A stretch of DNA of 43,482 bases from Prochlorococcus sp. AG-676-M04 (lineage in GTDB: Bacteria > Cyanobacteriota > Cyanobacteriia > PCC-6307 > Cyanobiaceae), in assembly GCA_003210895.1 (NCBI GenBank), contig QCUB01000007.1:1-43482 (forward strand), given 5' to 3'. Positions 7,703 to 15,162 of this stretch are shown here, in pieces (position 1 is the stretch's first letter; the number at the start of each line of letters is the position of its first letter). The translations under genes and the position numbers were made by a program. The notes under the pieces are model-generated. The model did no database searches. It was not told where the DNA came from and saw only the letters and a program-made list of their open reading frames with translations.

Positions 7703-7942
7703 ATGTATTCAATGTTTGATCTTCTTTTTGAAACCCCTTCATATCGTCCAGTATATGTTATTTCTGATAGCGAGATGAAAGAACTAAAGAAAAACCATCA
7801 TCAAGAAGAACTTGATGAAATTACAACTCAAAGAAAAAGACTTGAAGATGCTTTTAAGTCACAATTAAAACATCTTCAAGAAAGAGAAAAAGAAGTTAAG
7901 AATGAACTTAAATTACTTTCTGGAGCTAATGGAAAAGCATAG
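7703..7942 (+). CDS. Conserved-looking small coiled-coil protein, 79 aa
   Basis: The N-terminal part (MFDLLFETPSYRPVYVISD) is followed by a long, highly charged helix of Lys, Glu and Leu heptads (about 25-70) predicted to form a coiled coil. I recall similar proteins in marine picocyanobacteria, but no function. Context marks it as a well-defined gene: a structured element upstream and a very strong terminator 28 bp after the stop. It has no membrane segment. Confidence 0.75.
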   Translation: MYSMFDLLFETPSYRPVYVISDSEMKELKKNHHQEELDEITTQRKRLEDAFKSQLKHLQEREKEVKNELKLLSGANGKA

Positions 7943-7970
7943 TTATTTTTTCAAAAAAGTTATTAGTACA

Positions 7971-7999
7971 AAGACGGTTATTTTTTAACCGTCTTTTTT
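7971..7999 (+). terminator. Rho-independent terminator
   Basis: AAGACGGTTA (7971-7980) pairs perfectly with TAACCGTCTT (7986-7995) across a T5 loop and runs into TTTTTT. It ends the mRNA of the 79-aa coiled-coil gene and is among the strongest hairpins in the window. Confidence 0.88.
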
Positions 8000-8061
8000 C
8001 TTAATTTATTTAATAAATTTATTTAACCACGAATTCATAAAATCTTATCCATAATAGAATA

Positions 8062-8166
8062 ATGAAAAATAATAAGGAACAAATAAGAATGTTTTTGCCC
8101 TTTAGTTGGGTAATTTGTGCTGTTATATCTTTCGCTTACATAAATGCTCATTTAATAAATACTTAA
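8062..8166 (+). CDS. 34-residue single-helix membrane micro-protein
   Basis: ATG at 8062 opens MKNNKEQIRMFLPFSW and then a hydrophobic stretch (VICAVISFAYINA), ending five bases before the next plus-strand gene. The tight spacing to the 114-aa membrane protein suggests a two-gene operon. No family recognised. Confidence 0.5.
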   Translation: MKNNKEQIRMFLPFSWVICAVISFAYINAHLINT

Positions 8167-8171
8167 TTTGA

Positions 8172-8516
8172 ATGAATAAATTATCAAAAGAACAAATACT
8201 AGCTTCTTCAAGTGGATGGGTGGCATCTTTATTAAATTTCTTACCAGGAGTTGGAGCAGGTTATTTATATCAGAGAAGATGGTTACCATATTTTATTACT
8301 GCCGGAACAGTAACTGCATGGTTTTTTATCGGAATAATTTTGCAAGGTGATAAAGAACCAAGTCAAACAGAACAATTAGTAGGTATCGCAGGTTTATTTC
8401 TGATATCAACAATAACAGTAGTAGAAGCTAAATTAGCTTTTAAAAAAGCTGAAAAAATAGCTTCTATTAAAAAAGAAGAAACAAAAACTCCGATTAAAAA
8501 AGGTTGGTTTAAATAA
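8172..8516 (+). CDS. TM2-like membrane protein, 114 aa
   Basis: Three hydrophobic segments are visible: LLNFLPGVGAGYLYQ (about 20-34), YFITAGTVTAWFFIGIIL (about 40-57) and LVGIAGLFLISTITVVEA (about 69-86). A basic Lys/Glu-rich tail follows. The early G-x-G-x-x-Y followed by RRW and an aromatic helix recalls TM2-type small membrane proteins. The function of that group is unknown. It begins five bases after an upstream micro-ORF. Confidence 0.65.
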   Translation: MNKLSKEQILASSSGWVASLLNFLPGVGAGYLYQRRWLPYFITAGTVTAWFFIGIILQGDKEPSQTEQLVGIAGLFLISTITVVEAKLAFKKAEKIASIKKEETKTPIKKGWFK

Positions 8517-8774
8517 ATACTTTTGCCTCAATTTTCAAAAAATAATTTAACTTATCTAATGCATAATTGTTTTTTCATTTTTGGAGTATATGAATCTTGA
8601 ACAATACTAAAATAAGGATATTTTATTATTAGCAATCATTTCATTTTTTTTTGAAATATTTTTAATTCCTTTGCGAAAAATTTGTTTTTTGATCTTTTTT
8701 CCAATTATCAACGCATAAAGTAGTTGGGGATAAAAGTTAATTTGTTTTGGTTAAATTTCTTAAATAAAAAAATA

Positions 8775-9047
8775 TCAATTATAAAAAAATAAAATTTCTT
8801 TTTCTTTTAGGCCTTCCCAACCAGAATCAATTAATAATTGATCTAAAGTTTCTTTATCAAAATGCTTTGAACCTGTTTTAACACATCTATTTCTCATTGA
8901 CTTTTTGACTCCGCTTCTTTCTCTTTTGTTTTCTTCATTCATAATCTTGTTGTAAAGCTCAAGCATTTTTGGAGGAATTGGAGTCCCATCAAGGTCAACA
9001 CCATTTTTAATTGCTTCATCAACAGCTTGCATTCCTATTTTGTTCAT
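8775..9047 (-). CDS. Hypothetical protein, 90 aa
   Basis: This basic, soluble protein has an RERSGVKKSMRNRCVKTG block in the centre, followed by a C-terminal LDQLLIDSGWEGL segment. Its composition, rich in Lys and Arg and with one Cys, could suit nucleic-acid contact, but no motif is recognised. I recall similar sequences in marine Synechococcus and Prochlorococcus without a function. The 258 bp upstream of its stop (8517-8774) contain nothing I can identify. Confidence 0.6.
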   Translation of the reverse strand: MNKIGMQAVDEAIKNGVDLDGTPIPPKMLELYNKIMNEENKRERSGVKKSMRNRCVKTGSKHFDKETLDQLLIDSGWEGLKEKEILFFYN

Positions 9048-9118
9048 AAATTTAAATTTATTTCTAGAAAATATTCTATAAAGAAGAGGATTAATCTATA
9101 AGATTTTGAATAATTAAT

Positions 9119-9568
9119 TTACTGATTTTGAATTTCCTTTAAAACTCTTATAGCTTCTTTTATATGTTCTGGGCCATTCAATAAATCTCTAAAAATATGT
9201 TTAATAAATCCATTTCTATCAATAATATAGGTAACTCTTCCATCCAATAAACCTAGTACTTTTGGTACTTTGAAAGCTTTTCTTAGTGCATCGTTTTTAT
9301 CACACAGCAATGGATATTGTAATCTATTTTTATTAGCGAATGCTAAGTGGCTTGATGAACTACCATTACTTACACCCCAAACTTGCGCACCAAGTACTTT
9401 AAAAAGGTCATACTTATCTCTAAATCCGCAAACTTCTATAGTGCATCCAGGCGTATCATCCTTTGGATAGAAAAATAAAACCAGAGGCGTTTTTAATCCA
9501 TTATTTGTTCTTTTTGTTCCATTCTGATCTAATAAAGAAAATTCTGGAACCCTATCACCAATCTGCAA
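9119..9568 (-). CDS. bcp: Peroxiredoxin, PrxQ/Bcp family
   Basis: This 149-residue thiol peroxidase reduces hydrogen peroxide and organic peroxides using thioredoxin. FYPKDDTPGCTIEVCGFRD (33-51) holds the peroxidatic Cys42, and Cys47 sits five residues later, as in two-cysteine PrxQ proteins. The start codon is TTG (MQIGDRVPEF); no ATG gives a better N-terminus. An eight-base palindrome lies directly before it. Antioxidant roles next to photosynthesis are expected, given that Prochlorococcus lacks catalase. Confidence 0.92.
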   Translation of the reverse strand: MQIGDRVPEFSLLDQNGTKRTNNGLKTPLVLFFYPKDDTPGCTIEVCGFRDKYDLFKVLGAQVWGVSNGSSSSHLAFANKNRLQYPLLCDKNDALRKAFKVPKVLGLLDGRVTYIIDRNGFIKHIFRDLLNGPEHIKEAIRVLKEIQNQ

Positions 9569-9569
9569 A

Positions 9570-9588
9570 ATAGTTTTTATAAAACTAT
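9570..9588. promoter_or_regulatory. Perfect palindrome at the bcp start
   Basis: ATAGTTTT (9570-9577) and AAAACTAT (9581-9588) are perfect inverted repeats around TAT. They sit one base from the TTG start of bcp, where a ribosome-binding site would normally be. It could be an RNA hairpin limiting initiation or a protein operator. It could also be chance in AT-rich DNA. Confidence 0.3.
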
Positions 9589-9718
9589 ATCTTAGGAGTA
9601 ATTAATATTTTTCTGTGAGTATTAACGACAAAGTTTTGGATAATTTTTTCATACTTTGTTCTAAAAGATACAAAAAAATTCTTGAGATTTACTAGTGTAA
9701 TTTAATATATCTATTCTC

Positions 9719-9838
9719 ATGGAATTTGCCATATATAGTTTTTTGTTTCTTATTCTCTTTCTAGGAATACTTTTTAATTTAAAAATAACAAATACTAAGA
9801 GAGTTAATGAAATAAGAAATAAATTAAAAAAAAATTAA
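9719..9838 (+). CDS. 39-residue single-helix membrane micro-protein
   Basis: ATG at 9719 opens a strongly hydrophobic helix (AIYSFLFLILFLGILFNL) and then a basic tail (KITNTKRVNEIRNKLKKN). It converges with the gene at 9878. It is the same type as the other short single-span proteins in this window: helix first, lysine-rich tail after. No family recognised. Confidence 0.45.
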   Translation: MEFAIYSFLFLILFLGILFNLKITNTKRVNEIRNKLKKN

Positions 9839-9877
9839 AATTGAACTAAAAGAATTTAAATTCTCTAAAAATGATGT

Positions 9878-10117
9878 TTAGAATTCTATTTTTTCATTTG
9901 GGGTAAATACAGAACAGTAATTACTAACTATATTTTTTAAGCCAATTTCGGAAGAATTCTTAGACTCTAATTTTAATTTTTCTATAGCTTCTTTTGCATC
10001 AATCTCTTTAAGCCTGTATCTAGCACACGTATCCAATACTTTAAACATTTTTGTAGTAACTGCCTTTGATGGAGGCAAAAAGGCAAATAAGAAAAGAGCC
10101 GGTAATAAGATTTTCAT
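9878..10117 (-). CDS. Small exported hypothetical protein, 79 aa
   Basis: A signal-peptide-like start (KILLPALFLFAFLPPSKA, cleavage likely near residue 19-20) precedes a mature domain of about 60 residues. That domain has two cysteines, in LDTCARYRL and NYCSVF, which could form a disulfide in the periplasm or lumen. Family unknown. Confidence 0.6.
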   Translation of the reverse strand: MKILLPALFLFAFLPPSKAVTTKMFKVLDTCARYRLKEIDAKEAIEKLKLESKNSSEIGLKNIVSNYCSVFTPNEKIEF

Positions 10118-10328
10118 TATATTTATAAAAAGTTAATTAAAGTTTTGTAATTTGGTTTGATTTACGGGAAGATAATTTTGTAATAAGTAGGAAAGCAAAT
10201 AAAAACTCAAAGCAAAATATGATTACTTATAGAAAAATTATTACTTGCTGATAAACAAAATATAAGGATTTATCAATTTAATCCTACAAAGTTTTGATAT
10301 AAAATAGGTCTTAATTTATAAATAGATT

Positions 10329-10475
10329 TTGAAACTAATCAAAACAATTATAAAAAGACACAAGAAACTTATTAAATGGTACCAAGACATTTTAAAATTA
10401 AGTGATTATCAATTACTTTGGTTAGTTTTTTTTAAGGGTGTAATAATCACAATTATTTTTCATAAATTGCTTTGA
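10329..10475 (+). CDS. 48-residue membrane micro-protein with TTG start
   Basis: An in-frame stop at 10323 limits the frame, and TTG (10329) is the only usable start. The product is basic at the N-terminus (KLIKTIIKRHKKLIKWYQDI) and then has a hydrophobic span (LLWLVFFKGVIITIIFH). The S-D-Y-Q-L-L-W-L-x-F-x-K-G pattern feels like other marine cyanobacterial small membrane proteins, which is the main reason to list it. The lack of ATG lowers confidence. Confidence 0.4.
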   Translation: MKLIKTIIKRHKKLIKWYQDILKLSDYQLLWLVFFKGVIITIIFHKLL

Positions 10476-10567
10476 AGAGTAACAAAGCTATTTTATAAAA
10501 GATATTTTCAAATCATTAGATTATATTAAATAGTAGATTTTAATATTGAATTAAATAAACTTCTATC

Positions 10568-10858
10568 ATGAATATCTTTGGAGTAGGTTTACCAGAAGTA
10601 ACAGTTATCTTAGTTTTAGCTCTATTAATTTTTGGTCCTAAAAAATTACCAGAATTAGGGAAACAACTTGGCAAAACATTAAAAAGCCTAAAGAAAGCAT
10701 CGAATGAATTTCAGAATGAAATAGAGCAAGTAATCAATGAGTCAGAAAAAGAAGATTTACCAAAATCTCCTGAGAATAATTATACAAACGGGCTCGATCA
10801 AGTAACTAAAGAACCAGAGAAAAAGGATTTATCAAAATCAGATAGTAATGATAAATGA
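10568..10858 (+). CDS. tatA: Sec-independent translocase subunit TatA/E-like
   Basis: The 96-residue protein begins with a short membrane helix (LPEVTVILVLALLIFGP, about 8-24). The TatA hinge and amphipathic helix follow (KKLPELGKQLGKTLKSLKKA), then an acidic, low-complexity tail. It forms the pore component of the Tat pathway, which exports folded proteins across thylakoid or plasma membranes with TatC; TatC is not in this window. FGP at the hinge is diagnostic. The downstream gene overlaps its end by 11 bases, so the two are probably translationally coupled. Confidence 0.92.
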   Translation: MNIFGVGLPEVTVILVLALLIFGPKKLPELGKQLGKTLKSLKKASNEFQNEIEQVINESEKEDLPKSPENNYTNGLDQVTKEPEKKDLSKSDSNDK

Positions 10859-11255
10859 GATAATTAAGAGGCCAATTACGCCTCTAGAAGAATTTGAAAT
10901 CGCATTAAATAAAGCAGAACTATCTGATAAAGATTATGAATTAATCGACTACATCAGATATACCAGTGTTTTTACCCAACCAAGTCTTGCTAAAGATTTA
11001 AAAAGGCCATCAAAACCACCTCTTCTTACAAATCTTTGCCAAATATGCAGAAAAATTGGATCAGAGATGCCTGATCACTTTAAAAAAGTAATTGATTGGT
11101 CAATTCAAATAAGTGAACATAATACAAGATGGGATGGCCATCTAATATGTGCAGAGGCATTAAATGTAGATAATATCCCTTTAAGTCCTTCCCATGGAAC
11201 ATCTTTATTTGATGTTCTTGCAGTACACAAAGAATTATTTCTCGGTTTTGATTAG
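10848..11255 (+). CDS. Cyanobacterial hypothetical protein coupled to tatA
   Basis: This 135-residue soluble protein starts inside the last codons of tatA (ATGATAAATG region). It contains CxxC (LTNLCQICRKIGSEMP, about 62-77), a HNTRWDGHLICAEAL segment and a conserved-looking C-terminus, HGTSLFDVLAVHKELFLGF. The CxxC could be a redox or metal site. The overlap with tatA suggests co-expression, not necessarily a role in export. I do not know the family function. Confidence 0.7.
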   Translation: MINEIIKRPITPLEEFEIALNKAELSDKDYELIDYIRYTSVFTQPSLAKDLKRPSKPPLLTNLCQICRKIGSEMPDHFKKVIDWSIQISEHNTRWDGHLICAEALNVDNIPLSPSHGTSLFDVLAVHKELFLGFD

Positions 11256-11268
11256 CTAAAAATACTAA

Positions 11269-11589
11269 TTAATCATCTAGGGGAATTGAATCTGTATCAA
11301 TTACGTCTTTAGACTCTTCATATGTGCTTCTTTTAGTATCAATCCATTTATTAATAGATGCAACAAATGGAAGGGAACCTCTATAAATAAAAATTGAAGT
11401 TGGTAAAGCACTCAATAATCCAATCAAAGGATTTTTGAAAAGTAACCTTCCTGCTTTGATATTGAATAAAATTATCAGAATTGAAGGAACTAAAACTTTA
11501 ATTACTGTTTTTAAAGCCTCAATCCAACCGACACGATATATCCACCATATCAAGATTATCCCAACTACATATAAAAATAAGTAAGTCAT
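11269..11589 (-). CDS. Hypothetical membrane protein, 106 aa
   Basis: Two to three hydrophobic segments (YLFLYVVGIILIWWIY, VIKVLVPSILIILFNI and LIGLLSALPTSIFIY) are followed by an acidic tail (STYEESKDVIDTDSIPLDD). It converges with the tatA-linked gene, 13 bp apart. The family was not recognised. The N-terminal helix with WW near the interface and the polar end suggest a small integral protein. Confidence 0.6.
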   Translation of the reverse strand: MTYLFLYVVGIILIWWIYRVGWIEALKTVIKVLVPSILIILFNIKAGRLLFKNPLIGLLSALPTSIFIYRGSLPFVASINKWIDTKRSTYEESKDVIDTDSIPLDD

Positions 11590-11685
11590 TTATTTAATAT
11601 AGTATTTATTTAGTTTTAGTGATCTTTCCAAGAAAGAATTTAATTTTTCTAAGGCTTTAATATAAAATTATGCTTAAACCTTAAT

Positions 11686-11901
11686 ATGAGTTTCTCCGAT
11701 ATTAGAAAATTTTTAAAACAAATGCAGTCCGAAAATAATTTAAGAAATGAGGTAACTTCTTCTGCAACTGCCGATGATGTAGCACTTATTGCCCAAAGAC
11801 TTGGCTATAGTTTCTCTGGTGATGATCTTTTAAGATTTAATGGCCAAAAAGTAGATAAAGTTACAGTCAGAAAAGTTGATCATCCTGGTGAATATCATTA
11901 A
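11686..11901 (+). CDS. Nif11-domain protein (no core peptide)
   Basis: This 71-residue protein has a Nif11 signature: an N-terminal amphipathic helix (SDIRKFLKQMQSENNLRNEV), then ADDVALIAQRLGYSFSGDDLLRF. Nif11 domains serve as leader peptides for RiPPs such as prochlorosins. Here there is no double-Gly cleavage site, no Cys, and no downstream core, so it is unlikely to be a lanthipeptide precursor. No modification enzyme is nearby. Function in such stand-alone forms is unknown. Confidence 0.8.
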   Translation: MSFSDIRKFLKQMQSENNLRNEVTSSATADDVALIAQRLGYSFSGDDLLRFNGQKVDKVTVRKVDHPGEYH

Positions 11902-11905
11902 AAGA

Positions 11906-12397
11906 TTAAGACTTAATCCATATTGCAAGTCCTCCACCTCTTCCTCTTGCACACATCCAATTATTTTCTTTGCTTATAGCTATTAATGAGAAAAAAGGCA
12001 TTTGCTTTTCTTCTGGTTTTTTTAAAGGTTTATTAACTAAGGTAAAATTTGCAATATTTATTATTAAGTTCTCGAAAAAAAAAGGCAAAAGAGGTCTCGT
12101 ACCTTTTAATGAAGCTTGCCCATGAAAAATAATCGATAAAATCCCAAAACTTATTGAATTTTTTATCCTAAAATCAAAGCTATTATTAGGAGAATTATTT
12201 CTCTTTAATTCTAATTTTGCTGATAATACTTGAAGTATGGAACTAGATATATTGTCTATTTCTTCTGAACCTTTCTTCCATACAGAATTAAATTTCCAAG
12301 TTCCTATTAAATCTTCATATCTAATACCACTGCCATCTTTTTTAGAAATAGCTTCTAAATTTTTTATATCTTTATATTGTGGTAATTTTTTTGACAT
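11906..12397 (-). CDS. Cyanobacterial hypothetical protein, about 163 aa
   Basis: I choose the internal ATG (MSKKLPQYKDI) over the track's upstream ATG, because the extra 11 residues (MIKKIIFKIIL) look like an AT-rich intergenic extension. The body has YEDLIGTWKFNSVWKKG, resembling the start of lipocalin or fibrillin-like beta barrels, and ends with MCARGRGGGLAIWIK. That pattern (a GTW motif first, a strand-rich core and a Gly-rich end) suggests a small beta-barrel lipid-binding protein. This is inference. The stop is four bases from the Nif11 gene's stop (convergent). Confidence 0.65.
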   Translation of the reverse strand: MSKKLPQYKDIKNLEAISKKDGSGIRYEDLIGTWKFNSVWKKGSEEIDNISSSILQVLSAKLELKRNNSPNNSFDFRIKNSISFGILSIIFHGQASLKGTRPLLPFFFENLIINIANFTLVNKPLKKPEEKQMPFFSLIAISKENNWMCARGRGGGLAIWIKS

Positions 12398-12557
12398 GAG
12401 AATTATTTTAAATATTATTTTTTTTATCATAAAAAGGTTTAAAAAAAATTAAAATAAAATTTCTTATTTATTTCAAAATATTTCTAAAAAAGCAGAACAC
12501 AGGCACACATTCGTAACAAATTTCAACTATTATGTTTACATACGTTAATTAAAAAAA

Positions 12558-12668
12558 ATGGATTTCATTTCTAAAAGACAAGGTCATATTCCACTAAAGG
12601 CTGTTCCTTACATTTTTTTCCTTGCAGTTGTTCTTAGTATCACAACAACAACAAATACTTTTGTTTAA
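12558..12668 (+). CDS. 36-residue single-helix membrane micro-protein
   Basis: ATG at 12558 opens MDFISKRQGHIPLKAVPY, then a hydrophobic span (IFFLAVVLSITTT). It lies 33 bp before the carotenoid-isomerase-like gene in the same direction and may be co-transcribed with it. The short N-terminal basic region and the single helix are like thylakoid small subunits, but I cannot assign it. Confidence 0.5.
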   Translation: MDFISKRQGHIPLKAVPYIFFLAVVLSITTTTNTFV

Positions 12669-12701
12669 GCTTTAAGATTTATTCTTAGGGTTTAATTTTT
12701 G

Positions 12702-14231
12702 ATGATTAAATACGACGTAATAATTATAGGTAGTGGTATTGGAGGTTTATGTTGCGGTTCTATATTAGCTCTAGCAGGTAAAAAAGTTCTAATAGCTGAA
12801 GCTCACTCTCAACCCGGAGGTGTTGCACATAGCTTCAATATGAGAGGTTACAAGTTTGAATCTGGCCCTTCATTATGGAGTGGTATTGGCAAATGGCCTA
12901 CGACCAATCCTTTAGGACAAATACTTAGATTACTTGACGAAAAGGTTGAACTTATCAAATATCAAGGATGGTATGTCAATGTTCCTGAAGGCGAATTCAA
13001 TTTGGATGTAGGACAAGAACCATTTAAAGAAAGAATAAGATTATTAAGAGGTGAAAAGTCAGTTAAAGAGTGGGATTCATTTGTTTCAGGGATAAGGCCT
13101 CTTAGTCAAATAGTTAGCGAAATCCCACTTCTCTCTAGTTCACCTGAAACAATTAATTTTTTAGAAATTATAAAATTAGCATCTAAATTCTTACCTAACA
13201 TAAAATCATTATCAAAGCTTAATGGGGGTTTTGGAGATATTGTCGACAGTCATCTAAATGATCCTTTCCTTAGAAACTGGGTTGATTTGCTTAGTTTTTT
13301 AATAAGTGGGATGCCTATGCATGATACAAATTCTGCTGCGATGGCTACTTTATTTGATGAATGGTTTAAACCTGAATCGTATTTAGAATATCCAAAGGGA
13401 GGAAGTGAAAGTATAGTAAATGCGCTAGTTAATGCTTTCAAAAAAAATGGCGGTGAACTAATTCTTTCTTCTAAAGTAGAGGCTGTAAATTTTAGTAAAA
13501 ATATTGCCTCAGGTGTAACTTTAGAAAATGGTTCCAATTTCATTTCGAACTTTGTCGTAATGAATACTGATGCTTGGACTTCCAGAAAATTAATTCCACA
13601 AGAATTCCAAAAAAAATGGAGCCCAAAGGCTAAAGATATTAATAAATGCGGTTCTTTTCTTCATATTCATTTAGGTTTTGATGCCTCTGGTCTACAAAAT
13701 TTACCAATTCATGCAATACACGTTGATAACTGGGAGAGAGGAATTACTGCAGAAAGAAATGTAGCAGTTTTCTCAATTCCTTCTGTATTAGATAAGAGTA
13801 TGGCACCAAAAGGTAAACATGTCCTGCATGGGTATACTCCTGCCAATGAACCATGGGAAATTTGGAAGAATTTAAACTCTAATGAGTTAGCTTACAAAGA
13901 ACTTAAAGAGAAAAGATGTTCAATATTTCTCAAATCTTTGAGAAAAATAATACCTGATATAGATAATAGAATTGAGATCAAATTGCTTGGCACTCCTTTA
14001 ACGCATAAAAAGTATACAAATACTTATTGTGGTAGCTATGGCCCAGCATTATCGGCTGCTCAAGGACTATTCCCTGGATGTAAAACATCTGTTAAAAATT
14101 TGCTTACTTGTGGAGCAAGTACTTTTCCCGGAATTGGTATACCTGCCGTTTCAGCAAGTGGAGCATATGCGGCTGAAAAAATCATGGGGAAGAAGGAATA
14201 TAAAAACCTTCTTAAAACAATAGATCTTTAA
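12702..14231 (+). CDS. FAD-dependent oxidoreductase, carotenoid isomerase/phytoene desaturase superfamily
   Basis: The ATG at 12702 is preferred over the track's TTG one codon earlier, giving 509 residues. The N-terminal dinucleotide-binding motif is GSGIGG (10-15) within YDVIIIGSGIGGLCCGSIL, followed by an EAHSQPGGVAHSF segment. The C-terminus carries the FAD-contact run LLTCGASTFPGIGIPAVSASG. This architecture is shared by CrtISO, phytoene desaturases, CruE-type enzymes and retinol saturase-like proteins. It differs from canonical CrtISO in the region after GG, so it may be a paralogue with a different substrate. The call to family level is firm; the reaction is not. Confidence 0.82.
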   Translation: MIKYDVIIIGSGIGGLCCGSILALAGKKVLIAEAHSQPGGVAHSFNMRGYKFESGPSLWSGIGKWPTTNPLGQILRLLDEKVELIKYQGWYVNVPEGEFNLDVGQEPFKERIRLLRGEKSVKEWDSFVSGIRPLSQIVSEIPLLSSSPETINFLEIIKLASKFLPNIKSLSKLNGGFGDIVDSHLNDPFLRNWVDLLSFLISGMPMHDTNSAAMATLFDEWFKPESYLEYPKGGSESIVNALVNAFKKNGGELILSSKVEAVNFSKNIASGVTLENGSNFISNFVVMNTDAWTSRKLIPQEFQKKWSPKAKDINKCGSFLHIHLGFDASGLQNLPIHAIHVDNWERGITAERNVAVFSIPSVLDKSMAPKGKHVLHGYTPANEPWEIWKNLNSNELAYKELKEKRCSIFLKSLRKIIPDIDNRIEIKLLGTPLTHKKYTNTYCGSYGPALSAAQGLFPGCKTSVKNLLTCGASTFPGIGIPAVSASGAYAAEKIMGKKEYKNLLKTIDL

Positions 14232-14235
14232 AGAA

Positions 14236-14250
14236 TTCGACAAAGTCGAA
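14236..14250. repeat. Short perfect inverted repeat after the CrtISO-like gene
   Basis: TTCGAC (14236-14241) and GTCGAA (14245-14250) are separated by AAA, four bases beyond the stop codon. Neither strand has a real T tract after it, so it is at best a weak terminator or an mRNA 3'-end hairpin. Confidence 0.35.
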
Positions 14251-14315
14251 AAATTATCTTTAGTTAAGAAATAAGAAGAAAAAAAGTAATTTTTTTTACG
14301 GATGATATTCTTTAT

Positions 14316-14549
14316 TTGAATATAACTTTTACTTATAGTTTTTATATGTTTTTCTTATCTATTCCTCAGGCTTGGCACTTAGCTGGTACTTGGTCAGAGC
14401 AGCTACCAAACGATTCAAATCTAATAGGAATGAGTCAAACAGAGTTGATGATGACTTTGCATTCTATCTTTGTACCACTTTTACTAGTAATTTCATATTT
14501 TCTATTTCTAAAAATCTCTAAAAACGAATCAAAAAAAGTTAAAGGCTAA
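14316..14549 (+). CDS. Small membrane protein, up to 77 aa
   Basis: The track start is TTG; an ATG ten codons later (14346) is equally plausible and gives 67 residues. A hydrophobic N-terminal stretch (YSFYMFFLSIP) precedes a loop with AWHLAGTWSEQLP. A clear helix (IFVPLLLVISYFLFLKI) and a lysine-rich tail follow. It lies downstream of the CrtISO-like gene in the same orientation. No family recognised. Confidence 0.55.
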   Translation: MNITFTYSFYMFFLSIPQAWHLAGTWSEQLPNDSNLIGMSQTELMMTLHSIFVPLLLVISYFLFLKISKNESKKVKG

Positions 14550-14568
14550 TTTCTTTTAGAAGAAGCTT

Positions 14569-14868
14569 TTATTTTGCCGAACTTCTTCTAAAAACTTTTC
14601 TTCCAGTAGAAGTATCAACGGAAGTGGAACTACTCTCTTCTTTAGTATTGGAATTACCGTCAGGATTTTTAATATCGCTTTTATCCATTTCGGCACAAAC
14701 CCCTACTACCATTGCTGCTTGCATTTGATCTGGTAAATCCCCAATAGTTAATAAAGCTTTTAAAACTAGCTGAAGGCGAGTTTCCCTATCTATTTCTGGC
14801 CTTAGCTTTTTAACCGTATTCCAAAGTTCTTGAGTAACTTCTTTCAAAAGTTCGCGATCTACAGACAA
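14569..14868 (-). CDS. Conserved cyanobacterial hypothetical protein, 99 aa
   Basis: A TTG start gives MSVDRELLKEVTQELWNTV; no ATG lies upstream in frame. The N-terminal two-thirds are helical and well formed (LRPEIDRETRLQLVLKALLTIGD). The last third is Ser/Thr-rich and probably disordered, ending FRRSSAK. I recall similar proteins across marine cyanobacteria but no function. It converges with the small membrane protein, 19 bp apart. Confidence 0.65.
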   Translation of the reverse strand: MSVDRELLKEVTQELWNTVKKLRPEIDRETRLQLVLKALLTIGDLPDQMQAAMVVGVCAEMDKSDIKNPDGNSNTKEESSSTSVDTSTGRKVFRRSSAK

Positions 14869-14964
14869 ATTTAAAACCTTTTTTTATTTATATTAATCTA
14901 ACAAAGAATAGGGATTCTTAAAATATTTTTCGTAAAACTGAATATTAGTTGAAATTTTTTATTA

Positions 14965-15162
14965 CTAAAAGGCAAGTTGTATTTGTTTTGGAAGCTTATT
15001 ATTTTCTTGTATATTTTTAGTAGATTTTACATTTTTAAAGTTACTAAAAAACTTTTTTTTAATTTTTATTGGAGTAGTAGAGAATCTACAATTAGCTCTT
15101 GAAAGTGAGTTCCACTCTTTTGGATTAAATGTAGCGTAGGGGGAAGAAGATAAAATTTTCAT
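14965..15162 (-). CDS. Hypothetical protein, 65 aa
   Basis: This is a basic protein (many Lys and Asn) with SSPYATFNPKEWNSLSRANC near the N-terminus and no membrane helix. No family recognised. It is preceded by 292 bp (15163-15454) with no other gene and no convincing structure. Confidence rests on the clean ATG frame and moderate composition. Confidence 0.5.
   Translation of the reverse strand: MKILSSSPYATFNPKEWNSLSRANCRFSTTPIKIKKKFFSNFKNVKSTKNIQENNKLPKQIQLAF

Noticed and set aside
11686-11901. Lanthipeptide (prochlorosin) precursor
   Set aside because: No Cys, no double-Gly site, and no lanthionine synthetase or transporter nearby.
13250-13543. 97-aa minus ORF inside the CrtISO-like gene
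   Set aside because: It is fully antisense to a well-supported FAD enzyme and has no motif of its own.
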